From the NCBI GenBank assembly GCA_039602395.1, contig JBCNJP010000007.1, positions 125,476,952-125,540,951 on the forward strand: 64,000 nt of DNA. Reading direction: 5' to 3'. This document shows, piece after piece, positions 1 through 11,669 of the stretch. The DNA comes from Deinandra increscens subsp. villosa (taxonomy: Eukaryota; Streptophyta; Magnoliopsida; Asterales; Asteraceae). The position numbers and the translations under genes were made by a program. How positions within the stretch are numbered: position 1 is the stretch's first letter; every line of letters starts with the position of its first letter. A model generated the notes under the pieces. The model was not told the origin of the DNA. It worked only from the letters and a program-made list of their open reading frames with translations, and did not search any database.

Positions 1-2812
1 GCAATGACTTTGTCTCGTTGCATTAAGACACAGCCTAAACCTTGGTGTGAGGCATCGCAGTAAACACAGAAATCTTCACATCCTTCTGGTAAGGCTAGTA
101 TGGGTGCGTTACACAGCCTTTGCTTCAGTGTCTGAAAAGCTTGTTCAGCTTTGTGATCCCACACGAATTTCTTGTCCTTTTGCGTTAAGGCGGTCAATGG
201 TTGGGCTATTCTGGAGAAGTTTTCGATAAATCTTCGGTAATAACCGGCGAGTCCAAGAAATTGTCGTATCTCGGAAGGGTTGGTAAGCGGACTCCAATCC
301 TTGATAGCTTCAATTTTTGTAGGATCCACGTGGATTCCAGCTGCGTTGATTACGTGGCCTAAGAAATGCACTTCTCGTAACCAGAATTCGCATTTTGAAA
401 ACTTGGCGTACAACTTCTCGTTCTTCAACAGTTCCAGAATAAGCTTCAGGTGCTTCTCGTGTTCGTCCTTGCTACGCGAATAGATCAAGATGTCGTCAAT
501 GAAAACGATAACACATTTATCAAGGTACGGTTTGCAGACGCGATTCATCAAATCCATGAAGACGGCAGGCGCGTTGGTTAGTCCGAAGGGCATAACGAGA
601 AATTCGTAGTGTCCATAGCGCGTACGAAAGGCAGTTTTCGCAATGTCTTCTTCACGAACTCTTAGTTGATGATATCCGGAACGAAGATCGATTTTTGAAT
701 AGTAACTGGAACCTTGTAACTGATCGAACAGATCGTCGATTCGAGGGAGTGGATATCGGTTCTTTACGGTAAGCTTGTTCAACTCGCGGTAGTCGATACA
801 CATCCGGAAAGATCCATCCTTCTTTTTGACGAATAGCACGGGAGCGCCCCAAGGAGAGAAACTGGGTCTGATAAAGCCTTTGTCAAGTAGTTCTTGTAAC
901 TGGTTCGACAATTCTTTCATTTCAGACGGGGCTAAACGATATGGGGCTTTTGCAACGGGTGCAGCTCCGGGTACCAGATCAATGTGGAATTCTACTTGCC
1001 TAGAGGGTGGCAAGCCTGGAAGGTCATCGGGAAAGACTTCAGGGTAGTCTCGTACGATAGGAACGTCCTTAAGTTTCTTCTCTTCGGGTTGGCTAGCGGT
1101 AATGTGAGCCAAGAGGGCAGGATATCCCTTGCGCATAAACTTCTGGGCTTTCATGCACGAGATGATGTCTAGCTTAGTTCCACTACGATCTCCTTGAATT
1201 GTCAGAACTTTGTCATCGGGAAGGGGTATCTTGATTCTTTTCTCATGGCAAATGATCTCAGCACGATTTTTAGTCAACCAATCCATTCCAACGACCACGT
1301 CGAAACTTCCCAATTGTACCGGCAACAGATCGATTGAGAAGGGATGACCGGATAAGTTCAAAGAGCAGTTCGGAAAGGATTCTTCCGTTTCAATTTGTTT
1401 ACCATCGGCTAGTTCAACTATATACTTAGTGTCTAACCTAGTTGGCGTGATGTTAAGATAGTTTCTAAACTCACTAGACACAAAGCTTTTGTCGGCACCA
1501 GTGTCAAATAGAACGGAAGCAAAATGATTATTGAGTAAGAACGTACCCGTTACGGTATGGGGATCCTGACGGGCCTCAGTAGCATTGAGCACGAAGGCTC
1601 TTCCTCTGGCGGGTTCTCGTTTGAGCTTTGGGCATTCATTTCTGAAGTGGCCAGTGCTGCCACACTCGAAGCAGGTTCCAACGGGGTGCGTCTTGTTTGA
1701 ACGATTCGGACAATCACGGTGAATGTGACCTTTAGCCTTGCAGCCTTTGCAATACACATTGCTGCAGTCCAGGGTATGGTGCAGGTTACACTTTCCACAC
1801 AGGGGCTGGTTTCCTGTGTATCCAGGTTTTCTTGCGTCAGGTGCAGGAGTAGTTACAGCATAAGCCTTTACGGCTTCAGGAGCTTTCTCAGGGAGGTCAA
1901 AGGATTTCTTCCTCTTACCATCACGGCCGCGTTTGCGTTTGCGGTCGGAGTTTGGCTGGCTAGAGGTGACAGGTGATACAGGTACAGCTTTGGATTCAGC
2001 AGTCTTACGAGAGAAAGACAAACCTTGGCGGTTTGCCTGGTAGGTCAGATTGTGAGCCAGGCGGATAGCAGATTGGAGAGTTGTGGGGTTAGAAGCCATA
2101 ACACTTCCCTGAATGGCGGGAGCAAGACCCCAAATGTATCTCTCGATTTTCTTGTGCAGAGGGGTTACCATTGTAGGGCAGATGTGTGCCAATTCGTGGA
2201 ATCGACGGGTGTATGCAGCAATGTCGGATCCATTCATGGCCAAGTTCCAGAATTCAACTTCCAAACGTTGCAGTTCTTCACGAGGACAGTACTCATCTCG
2301 CATGAGTAGTTTCAGTTCGTCCCAAGCCATAGCGTAAGCTTGGTCCTGTCCGAGGGCTTCAGCATGAGAGTTCCACCAAGTTAGAACTCCTTCTCCGAAC
2401 ACGCTAGTGGCGTACTTGACCTTGTAACCATCGGGACAGTTACACATACGGAACACAGATTCCATCTTTTCGAACCAGCGAATGAGTCCAACTGCTCCTT
2501 CAGTACCCTTGAAGTGCAAGGGCTTGCAATTCATGAAATCTTTGTAAGAGCATTCCCGGACACCTGTAAGTCACTCAAAACCTTGAATACAATTCGTACA
2601 ATTGTAGTCATAAATCTTCCGGTCGTAGAAGAAAAGTCTTTAGCCTTACCACCAGGGGATCCTGATCTCCTTCCGTCAGAGGCAGAAGCTCGATCTGCTT
2701 CGGCGGTCGCAAGTGCATCAGCTATACGCTGGTTAATCAGGGCTTCAATGGCTGCAGCGTCCAGGGTTGGGGTTTCGAGAGGGTCACTATCACGGTTCGC
2801 GCGTCTTGACAT
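1..2812 (-). CDS. Ty3/gypsy gag-pol polyprotein, partial, with an intron in gag
   Basis: Polyprotein for virus-like-particle formation and reverse transcription. Exon 1 is 2650-2812 from ATG (MSRRANRDSD). Exon 2 is 2563 down to the window edge. Joined across the predicted intron, the frame runs from SGSPGG into VRECSYKDF, the usual start of the conserved gag core. In order come the gag core; two CCHC knuckles (CKGCKAKGHIHRDC near 1711-1752 and CFECGSTGHFRNEC near 1632-1673); aspartic protease with DTGADKSFVSS (catalytic Asp codon 1503-1505); RT with the double Asp at 492-497; and the beginning of RNase H (CDASHQGLGCVLMQRD) at the left edge. I found no stop at the motif positions I checked, all in one frame. 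Without splicing, the gag N-terminus ends at a TGA at 2531-2533, giving a 93-residue product. Confidence 0.88.
2564..2649 (-). other. Predicted 86-bp intron within gag
   Basis: On the minus strand the donor reads GGTG|GTAAGG at 2649 and the acceptor CTTACAG|GTGTCC at 2564. The 86-bp length is not a multiple of three, and removal exactly restores the frame between the gag N-terminal segment and the conserved gag core. Translation without removal meets a stop in the first frame, and the second frame is closed by a TGA just upstream of the acceptor. This is inferred from sequence only. A simple frameshift mutation is the alternative. Confidence 0.6.
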
Positions 2813-3127
2813 TCTATTTTAAATTGTATAAGATAAAATAAAGTAAGACATCATACATAGTATAAGTGAATGCAACCAAACATGACATGCCAAAATCCAT
2901 AACAACCACAACAATATAACATAACATAACAACACATTACATCATAAAGTACATCAGAGTTGATAAATAAAGGTTCACGATACAACATAATCAATTCTTG
3001 TCCACAATTGTTTAGACCAACATAAACATTTGTCCGGTGATAAAAACAGATTCACCAATATTACAAGTCTTGAATACATCATAATAATACCATGAAAGAG
3101 TAATAGTCACTCCATAAGATCACAACT
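2813..3127 (-). other. Spacer between accessory ORF and gag
   Basis: This AT-rich, A-rich stretch of 315 bases holds no ORF that I can support. It lies inside the retrotransposon between the end of the accessory ORF and the gag start codon. It may serve as the leader of gag. Confidence 0.6.
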
Positions 3128-4096
3128 CTAATGAAACGGCGCTCGATCAACGATGTCGAGAATGTCACGGATCTGGATAATCACTGATAGCAACAGGCGA
3201 ATGAGGCTGGCAAAGTCCTCCGCTGACGGGGTAGAGGCTGCGAGGGCTCGGATGGCCTGGTTGGCCTCAACGGCAACTCCATAGGCGTCAGATAAGTGAA
3301 CATGGAGGGTATCGAGGGCCTGATCCTGAGAGGTCACACGGGCCTCTAGGATGGCAAGACGGGTGGCAAGGTCAGTGATAGTGGCAGGTGGAGCGAGGCT
3401 ACGGATGGTGGCATGAAGCTGGCGAATCTCATCGTCACGACGGGCGATGCAAGCAAAGAGGGATGATACAAGGGAATCGACAGGGATACCAGAAAGAACG
3501 GGGCTAGGTATATCGGAAGGTGCTGGAGCATGTGGTGGCAGGGGCACGTCCTGGGTCTCAGCCGTAGCGGATGGCTCTCCGATCTCGAAGGTGCTGTCAG
3601 CAAATCTCACCCGTTTCTTGGGTGGCATCATCTCCGGCTCAGTAGGCAACTCAACAGGTTCAGGGGAAAGGGAACGTTTGCGAGATGGCTCGGAAACAGT
3701 GACTGGGTCAGAAACATGCTGTCGACTACGCCTAACCGACTTCCTAGGGGTAAGCATCCGAAGGGGGCCGTTAGGTGTGGAGCGATACGGTCGGAATGAG
3801 GGCTCACGAGCGGGAGAGACAGGGCTAGAAGCGGATAGGGTAACGGTGAGAGTATCTCCGTCCTCATCTGCATCGGTGATGTCCACTGTGAATGGCGCGT
3901 ACTCCTCCGGTTCCTCGTCAGTCGTCGCATCCTCCTCCGGCTCGGAGTCAGCATCGTAGGGGCCATCAAGAACGCTGGTCGGCGAACGTGGGGGTGATGG
4001 TGCCTCAGTAGTGATGGGAGATGCCGGCTGTTCCAAGTCAGGAAGTACCTCGGTCTCGGAATCGGAAGTCAGATCGATCGGTCCATGAGAAGCCAT
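3128..4096 (-). CDS. Retrotransposon accessory ORF upstream of gag
   Basis: A 322-residue ORF between the primer-binding site and gag on the same strand. I chose the ATG at 4096 (MASHGPIDLTSDSETEVL). An in-frame ATG 19 codons upstream (4153) is preceded by unpromising sequence. No enzyme family is recognised. Visible features are an N-terminal IDLT core (residues 7-10) followed by acidic and serine residues, like a SUMO-interacting motif; a long acidic, proline-rich, probably disordered stretch; a basic patch with KKRVRF at residues 160-165 (3602-3619), which fits both a nuclear signal and the RVxF docking motif of protein phosphatase 1; and a helical, leucine-rich C-terminal third likely to form a coiled coil. 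It is followed by a 315-bp spacer before gag. Whether it is translated separately or by splicing is unknown. Confidence 0.65.
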   Translation of the reverse strand: MASHGPIDLTSDSETEVLPDLEQPASPITTEAPSPPRSPTSVLDGPYDADSEPEEDATTDEEPEEYAPFTVDITDADEDGDTLTVTLSASSPVSPAREPSFRPYRSTPNGPLRMLTPRKSVRRSRQHVSDPVTVSEPSRKRSLSPEPVELPTEPEMMPPKKRVRFADSTFEIGEPSATAETQDVPLPPHAPAPSDIPSPVLSGIPVDSLVSSLFACIARRDDEIRQLHATIRSLAPPATITDLATRLAILEARVTSQDQALDTLHVHLSDAYGVAVEANQAIRALAASTPSAEDFASLIRLLLSVIIQIRDILDIVDRAPFH

Positions 4097-4249
4097 GCTG
4101 CGACAAAGTTTCCAAGTAATGATGATAATATATATATGTGTTACGGATGGCATGTAAATCAGTTAAATAGGCAAATAGTGATGCATGCAATATGACTAAC
4201 AGAGCTTAGGCTATAGTCTAGACCCTATGTATGCAATCTAGTTCTATAA

Positions 4250-4266
4250 CCTTGGCTCTGATACCA
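4250..4266 (-). other. Primer-binding site, initiator methionine tRNA
   Basis: The minus strand reads TGGTATCAGAGCCAAGG. The first 13 bases are complementary to the 3' end of plant initiator Met tRNA (GGCTCTGATACCA on the plus strand). It lies three bases from the proposed LTR end at 4270, which is the normal spacing. This fixes the orientation and the LTR boundary. Confidence 0.92.
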
Positions 4267-4269
4267 CTC

Positions 4270-7200
4270 TGTCACACCCTGTAAGATTTGTGTCGGGATG
4301 CGAGAAAGGTTATCACAGTCAAGGTCACGAACGTACTCTGGATGGTTCAACAACTAGAGCCGTTTTGGAAATTGTTAAATTGTTGGAGTAAATAGGAAAT
4401 TTTCCAAATATCATTACGCAGCGGATTAATTGTAATGAGAAAAGTAAATAGTTTTAAGTTTACAACACATAAGTTTCAAAAGATTTTTAGGACATGACAC
4501 CGTTAGGCGTTATGTCAGGAAAATCTCCAAAAGCTAAACCATACTCCAGAAACAAATGATAAATCCTAAGATGCAAAGGCAGGAAACAAGCAAGCAGGTC
4601 CGATGCATGCACAGCAATTATGTTTAAGTACCTGAGAATTCATACGAGAAAACGGTCAACAAATAATTGTTGGTGAGTTTCACAGGTTTAAAGTGCTAGC
4701 AGTTAAAGGTTGTATGAAAACAGTAATTGGAAATAGTTCATGTTAATAGTTGACAATATTTGATAAGACTAGTTGAAAATGTTACCATGTACTCTGAATA
4801 CCGAAACTGACTGTTTACCCACTCTTGGTACCTATTGTCCGGTTGGTACCGCATAAATATGACATAACAATTTGTACTCTTTGACATAAGACGGAGTCAC
4901 GATTGGAGCTACCAATCAGAGCAGGGGCGTTAACCCAATAGATCTATTCAAACGTTACCGTTTGCAAATGATAATTAATCGGATTCAGTTAATAGTGGGG
5001 TTTGGGTTATAGCATGAATGAACATGAGATAACAAGTGTGGACAATGGAAAAGCACATGAAACAGTTATGATAACAAGGTCCAATTGTCTAACATGGAAA
5101 ATTGTATGTATGAATTCTCCCCCAAAGATTAAATAGTTAAAGGAAAAAGGGGCCGTGAAAACTCACATGATTCAGTGATGGAAATCGGTAGCACGATCAA
5201 TGAAAATGCAAGCCTAGATAATTATAAGACATGCAATATAGTAAGTAATTGGGTTGACATTTGTCACTCCAATTAGGTAGGTCAAGTCTTGACGTCATGG
5301 TAGCCTTAGGGTTTAATGATTTGGAAAGTCAAAGTGAAAGTGTTCGGTTTTAGGTTTATTTGGAAATAATGTAAAATATATATTTTTAATTAAATAAAAT
5401 ATATAAAATTCCCAAATAATATTTAAAGATGATAAATATTTATGTAAATAAATATTAAGTCAAAATGAGGGTTTTCATATGAGAAATTGATTAATTTTCA
5501 CTAAGTAGTTGAAAATCGGGCGATTTTGCGGTAACCGCCGATTATACGATATTTATCCGTTTAAGTTAGAAATCAACCAAGTAAAATAAAATATGATTAG
5601 TTTCTGTCCAAAATGGGTAGATAAATATTTCAAGTGTTGGTTTGCATTGGTTTTGCCGGTTTGATGTAACTAGTGTCGGTTTTGCCGTTTTGGTCCCGTT
5701 TGCCCGTTAAATGATATCGTTAGGTTCCTAAAATCACCATATATGTTTGTAAACATGTTCTTACCATTAAAATGACCCTATAAGTTTATTTGGACCAGAT
5801 TTGGGTTTTGTTACAAAAATGGAGTTTCCGGGTTCGTCGGGTGTCGGTTTTAGTCCCGGTTTGTGCCCAAATTCAAGTAATTTATAAAGGGATCTTTTGG
5901 CTATGTCCTAGGTTCACTTTAACCATCACAACCTACTGTTAAAATGTCAAAAGTTTCTGGTCTAAACGGATCTCTAGTGAAAAGCACTTTTTAGGGTTTT
6001 TAAGGTGTACTTTTGTGTGTAAAAGGTTCCTATGGTGAGTTTAAGTACAAGCAAACTTTATAAGGTCTAAGATATCATGTCTTGGTCATATTTTCAGTTT
6101 AAAAACGTGTCATAGGCATTGAGGGGTCCAAAGTTGTAAGATCTACACATATTACATGATAAATACAAGTTTAATGACTAAAAATGCAAACTAGGCAAAT
6201 ACTTGTGTAAAAGTCTAACCAAACTTATTCTTGAACATAATAATGTAAGTAAATACTAACATGAGTTCCTAGTAGCAAGATACATGGTGAAACATGAAGT
6301 TAAATACAAGTAAGTAGACTTTTATAGTTCAAAATGGTGTTTAGACAACAATGGGAGTCAAGACTTGCTAATGGAGTGTTCTAGTTAAACATAAGAACTA
6401 AGAATACTTGTCAAGACAAGATTTAACTAGAGGAAATGAAGATGGAACCTTGTTGGAGGTTGATAATGGCCGAAAATGATGATGATGATGGTTATCCTTG
6501 AGTGTTCTTGCTTCCTAGCACCAAGAATCATCAAGAACATGAGTGTTTGAGTAGAAAATTAAGAGAGAGAGTAGAGAGAGAGAGTAGCTTACGGTTTTGG
6601 GAGAGAGAGGAGCAAGAGAGAAAGTTTCTTGAGTTGTGCAAGTGATAAATGGAGAATAGGTTGTAGAAGAGTTTAAGTAAAAAGTGTGTAAGTGAAAAGG
6701 GAGTGTTTGGTTAGTTGTTGGTTGGGGTTTCGGTTCAAGTGTAACCGAGAGGGAGAGAGAATCGGTTAGAGGGAGAGAGGGAAAGAAATGAGAGAGTTAG
6801 GATCTTGGTCTCTTAGATAAATATCTAGTAATGAGGTGGTTTAATGAAATATAAGTGTTATGTGTGTGTGTGTTGTGTTTACGGGCCGAGAGGGAAGAAA
6901 AAGGGGAGCCGGGTTCGAGCCTTGTGCTTGACCGGTTCTAGTGTGCTTCAAGGAGGTTCAAGGGATCCAATTCTTGTGATAACATGTGTGTTTGTGGCTG
7001 CAAAGTTTGAGGGGAATTGGTGGTTCAAATGGGAGGGAAACTAGTGTCCAATGGGTAATAGAATTGGCACAACATGGGACAAACTCAACCTATGTTTGTT
7101 AAAGGGAGTTTAGGGTGTAAGATCTTGTTGGGAGGTGATGGGAAAGGGAAAAGAAGGTCAACACAAGTACATGAAATTAACTAGCAATTACATGAGGATG

Positions 7201-8016
7201 GTGGGGGTTTGGTTGTATCGTAACCGGCCAAAAAGGGGGAAAACGGTCGCGGGTTCGATCCCGTGGGGAGACCGGGTCACGAGAAGGAGAAAAGAGGGAG
7301 AGGAGAAAGGTGACGGGTTGTTTAAACGTGAAGGATCAAGGGAAATTAAATAAACGAATCGAGTGGAATAATGTTTTATAAAAATAATTAATCACGACGT
7401 TTAGAAAAATAAAACGATAATTATTGTGAGCTAGAATAATACAAAGGTTTATATTTTGAAATCTTACGTTGCATGTTTGTATACATAACATGCATGCAAA
7501 ATATATTTGTCGTGAACGTTAATAAGGTTAAATAAATTGCTTTGGACGTAAAATATATTAAAGTCTACGTAAGGAATGGATCACAAGTCTCGGTTGGTTG
7601 TCATTGTCTAAACACATCGTCATTTTATGTGAAATAGTTTATGTAAGTCATAAATTGATAAAAGGTGATCAAAGTTTATGTTTAAGTCGAACGTATATGA
7701 TAATGATAATAATGATATATCCCAAGATGATGGAATAATGTTTAACGCTTACCACGTAGTTTGGTAATATTGATGAATGGGTTCGGTTAGTCACTTCATT
7801 ATTATTGAAGTTCCAGCGACCATTTCGTGCAAAGAGATCATCATGTTCAATTATTGTTTACAACATGGATCAAGGCTACGTCAAGGCTATATTCCTATTG
7901 TAAATGAAAGTGATTACGATAAAATTGGCACGTTGCAAGTAAACAGTTACGTAACACAGTTAACATATAAGTATATATTATTGTTTTAAGTCCTTGGAAA
8001 CTTACGGGTTGTTACA
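4270..8016 (-). repeat. 5' LTR of the Ty3/gypsy element, about 3.75 kb
   Basis: On the minus strand the LTR would begin TGTAACAACCCGTAAG (8016 downward) and end GGGTGTGACA (4270), giving TG...CA termini with short inverted ends. The inner boundary is anchored by the adjacent primer-binding site. The outer boundary rests only on the TGTAACAACCC start, because the second LTR is not in the window. It contains purine-rich microsatellites (GAT repeats near 6477-6490, AGAG repeats near 6563-6590) and no coding region. The size is large but within what Tekay/Del-type LTRs reach. Confidence 0.72.
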
Positions 8017-9380
8017 ATTTTGATGGAATATTTATTTGTAATATAAAATGGATATAACTAAAAGTATAGATGTAAATAGGTTTATTGAGTTATTTTCGGT
8101 GAACATTTCGTACTATATTTATAGTTAGTACATGGTTGAAGAACATGTAATATTTACAAATCCCTTTACACTTCCTTACATACCACGTTAGTCGTATTTG
8201 TAATGGTTCCTTCTTTGTCTAATATTAACAGCTTTAGACCTTCTCTGCTTAACTCTTGATACAATTCACCGTGTGACAATACATGTTTCCTAAAAAATAA
8301 ACCAACATTTGCCATTGGAAACATACAGCTAGCGGAAATTGCCTTCTTTTGAATTTGAAGGAATTTTATTGTCTGAAGGTTTTAAGTTAAGCCTCGAAAT
8401 GAAAGTCCTATATCCAATATTAGTGTTTGATATTATCGTCACCTCGATTACAAGCTTTCTCAATGTCGCCTCGGATACACGATTTCTCAATAATACGAAA
8501 TCATCAAATGATAGGTGGCACCAACAGACCAATACTTCAAGTGTCTATAATCAAAGTATGTAAGATTTGTAGAATTATGACCCAACCTAAACAAACCCCA
8601 CTAACACAAATTATCAATATGCGACAAAGTTGCAAAGACCCATAAATAGATAAGATGAAATGCTAACTTTAGAGTTGAAAACACACATGCATAATGTAAA
8701 AAGGTATCAAAAGTGACATTATTGAAGCTTCAAATAAGGTGTCCAAATTAGTTCTGGGCGGCGTGAGAAAACAGAAAACAGAAAACAAACATATAAAAAG
8801 ACGACATCAAAAACTAAACGAATTGCTTCATTAAAAAAGTGCAAAAAATAATTTCTCCTTTTTTTGAGGTCAAGAGGTGCAGCGTGCCATTATTTGATAA
8901 GTAGCATGCTCTACCAAGTTATCCGCGCAAGGTTTTGATGTCAATTGTGCCGATGATGCTCAAATGAAGTAAACTTTGTTTAAGCTACGTTTCACCAAGC
9001 CGTGCCCAACAGATTGTATAGATTCCTTCACATTTGGCGGTTGCATAGTGGCAATACTCTCTTCGAGAGTTGAGATTGGTGTAGTTTCTCCAAGAGCAAA
9101 GGATCCATCCACCTTATTTTCAACAACAAATCACAAAATGGGAAGAAATTTTGTTAGTGACAAAAATGTCAAAAAATGAATAAATTACACTTTCAGGAAT
9201 GGAAATTAATGAACAAAGTTGCTGATCCTTGGTTTAATGAGTTATTATCAATTTTCTACAAACAGAATATTAACCGAGCTCAACTTACATTAAGAAGTGA
9301 ATTTAGTTGACATAACAATTACTCAATGTGGAAGTTAAGATTCAATAGTTTGTATTTGTAAGTAGGAAAGATATGTGGTA

Positions 9381-9554
9381 CTGATGATAAATGAATGGAA
9401 TTTAAGTGAAACCTCATATCTTAGTGTATTTGAGTCATAAATCAGTTGTTCTTTAAAACACACGAAACTGATGATAAATGAATGGAATTTAAGTGAAACC
9501 TCATATCTTAGTGTATTTGAATCATAAATCAATTGTTCTTTAAAACACACGAAA
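9381..9554. repeat. 87-bp tandem repeat, two copies plus degenerate flank
   Basis: Copies at 9381-9467 and 9468-9554 begin CTGATGATAAATGAATGG and differ at only a few bases. The sequence after 9555 (to about 9690) contains a more diverged third and fourth partial copy with the shared phrases GTTCTTTAAA and AAACCAATGACAAA. The unit length is a multiple of three, so a minus-strand ORF passes through it, but nothing else marks that ORF as coding. Confidence 0.85.
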
Positions 9555-11610
9555 CTAATGACAAAACTGATTAGATACATATTGAAAGTTTTCCCCTTCT
9601 TATTGTGTTGAAGTTGATTGTATAAAAAATGATTATAAAACATAAACCAATCGTTCTTTAAAGCACATGAAACCAATGACAAAATTGATTAGATAAACTT
9701 AGAACAGAGGAGAGTGATACTGTGACGGATTTTTGCAAAATCAGTTCCAAAAGTTCATTCCTGGTTAAACATTATCTTAGAAGACCATTATGGATAACTA
9801 AAAGCTAAGAGCTTACTTGGTAAGAAATCAATTGTAATGAATAGTCATGTAACTCAACGCTCACCTGTTCGGTCTAGAGCCTCGTTTCTAACTCGGATAT
9901 AACAGATGGGTCATGACTAATCCTATAAAACACCATAGTTGACACAGAAGGGCTACAGAAATTCGTTAAACCGCCTATTAATTATTTACCAAAATGTAAA
10001 CAATATATTCTTTCCGTGATAAGCCTACTTACAATTATTAACAAGAAACAATGACTTTCATCCAACGTGAAGTTACTATAACAATTATCAAGATTTCTAC
10101 AAGTCTAAAAGTTTTGGTATGTTGATGATATAATCCAAGAGTTTTTCTACAGCTTCTCTCATATTTTCTTTTCAGTTTGTTACATTGTCCGATTAGGAAC
10201 TCATGCTCCATTTACCATAAAACTAAGCAAAATTAGTATAATACACATATATGATCAAGTACTCTCTCCATAATAGTTAATTACAACAAAATCAAGCTGC
10301 AAACACAAACACACAGACACACGAAGTAGATAGCACTACCATTAAGCATGAACCTAATTAACCACAAGCATTTCTTGTAATGGCTACAAACCGAAACCAA
10401 ATTGATCATTCTTGATATTCTCATTTTGACCCGTATCTAATTGTGTGAATACCGGTTCCAACCTGAACCAAACTGACCATCACAAGTACAATTCCTCTTT
10501 TACCAATTATATTACTTCCAAATATAGGAATTGGGTTTGATGTATCCATCTCTTACAAACACAATGGCGTTTACTCAATCTACAAGCCAACCATTTTAGA
10601 ATAACTACATGGTAAGGCATGTAGATCTCAAAAAGGAAGTGAAAACCCACAAATAAAATTTATCAAACAGGTGATAGGATATGTTCATTCATCACAGAAA
10701 CCATTGTTAGCATCACTATCAAGTAATTCATAACTATGGTGGAGAACACAATTTAAACGAACTAATTCCATTCACCAGAAAGTCAATCCGATTTGCATCA
10801 TAATCTAAACTGGAAACTATGGAATCAAACAACGCAAATCGCAGAACATAGAAACTCAAAATAATTACTAAGATCTATACAACCAAAATGAATTACCAGC
10901 AAAATCAAATGAAATATTGAAAATTATAATTCTTAATCAACGACTTAAAATGTTGAAAACTTACATTTTGTGCTGAAATGGGCATTGCTAATTAAGCGAT
11001 ATACCAACTGCACCCCAGTAGATCACTATGAACCCTTAATTGGTTAATCAAAAATTGCTTGACCAATTTACCACCATCTTCAATTACTGAATCACTGGTT
11101 GGAATAGCAATCAAAGACCCATCCTTCGTACCATACTGTAAAAATTTGTTAACAAAAAAGATTTAATCATGTGAAGGGATAACATTATACCATAACTAAC
11201 ATTTTGAAATCCCAATGCGCTCAATAACATTCAAAGAAGGGGATGAAGAATAACCATCACAAGAATTGTTAAAATCAAACCATGGTTTAACAGAGAAAAC
11301 ATACATGTAGAGAGAGTCCTTGAATCTTGATGGTCGTGAATAGAATTAGAGAAAACAATCAGAAGAATAGGGCTACAGAAATTCGTTGAACCGGAGGACG
11401 AAACGAACAGAAGAGATGAAGAGTGTTGTTGATTCCATTCGACTGGGGAGATTTAACTCCAAATTTAACCTGATTGAAGCCAGAAAGTGAAACGGGTGGA
11501 TTTAATTGGAACATCGACGGATTGAATGATACTTCGAGATAAAGTGAAGGTACATTCAATTCTGAAACCGAAGTTTGAATGCGACCTTCAGATTCTGCAA
11601 TTAGGTTTCA

Positions 11611-11669
11611 ATACGCCGTTGAGATGCCGTTCCAAAAAAAAAAAAAAAAAAAAAATACGCCGTTGAGAT
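11611..11669. mobile_element. Minimal poly(A) retroinsertion with 15-bp target duplication
   Basis: ATACGCCGTTGAGAT occurs at 11611-11625 and again at 11655-11669. Between the copies is only GCCGTTCC followed by 21 A. Perfect 15-bp flanking repeats around a poly(A) tract are the signature of target-primed reverse transcription by a LINE machinery, here with almost the whole body lost by 5' truncation. Replication slippage cannot easily make the A tract and the duplication together. Confidence 0.75.

Larger units (their letters stand above)
1..8016 (-). mobile_element. Ty3/gypsy LTR retrotransposon, 5' portion, truncated by window edge
   Basis: Reading on the minus strand from 8016 the order is a long 5' LTR, a primer-binding site, an accessory ORF, gag, aspartic protease, reverse transcriptase and the start of RNase H, where the window ends. 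The order PR-RT-RNase H, the CCHC knuckles and the RT motif FIDDILIYS are those of Ty3/gypsy elements. The RT sequence style and the very long LTR suggest the Tekay/Del chromovirus lineage, but the integrase with its possible chromodomain lies outside, so the lineage is inference. The frame at position 1 is the same as at 2561, so the pol frame looks open and the copy may be young. The 3' LTR and the far target-site duplication cannot be seen. The five bases beyond the LTR (8017-8021, ATTTT) are the candidate duplication. Confidence 0.9.

Noticed and set aside
1550..1798. 82-codon minus-strand ORF in the zinc-knuckle region
   Set aside because: It is the wrong frame of gag; the CCHC knuckles are read in the neighbouring frame.
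3447..3959. Plus-strand ORF of 170 codons
   Set aside because: It is the antisense shadow of the retrotransposon accessory ORF; its composition mirrors the minus-strand gene and it has no domain.
7240..7275. GGTTCGATCCC box resembling a tRNA B box, and a similar one near 6910
   Set aside because: No cloverleaf, A box or acceptor stem can be folded around them; they lie inside the LTR.
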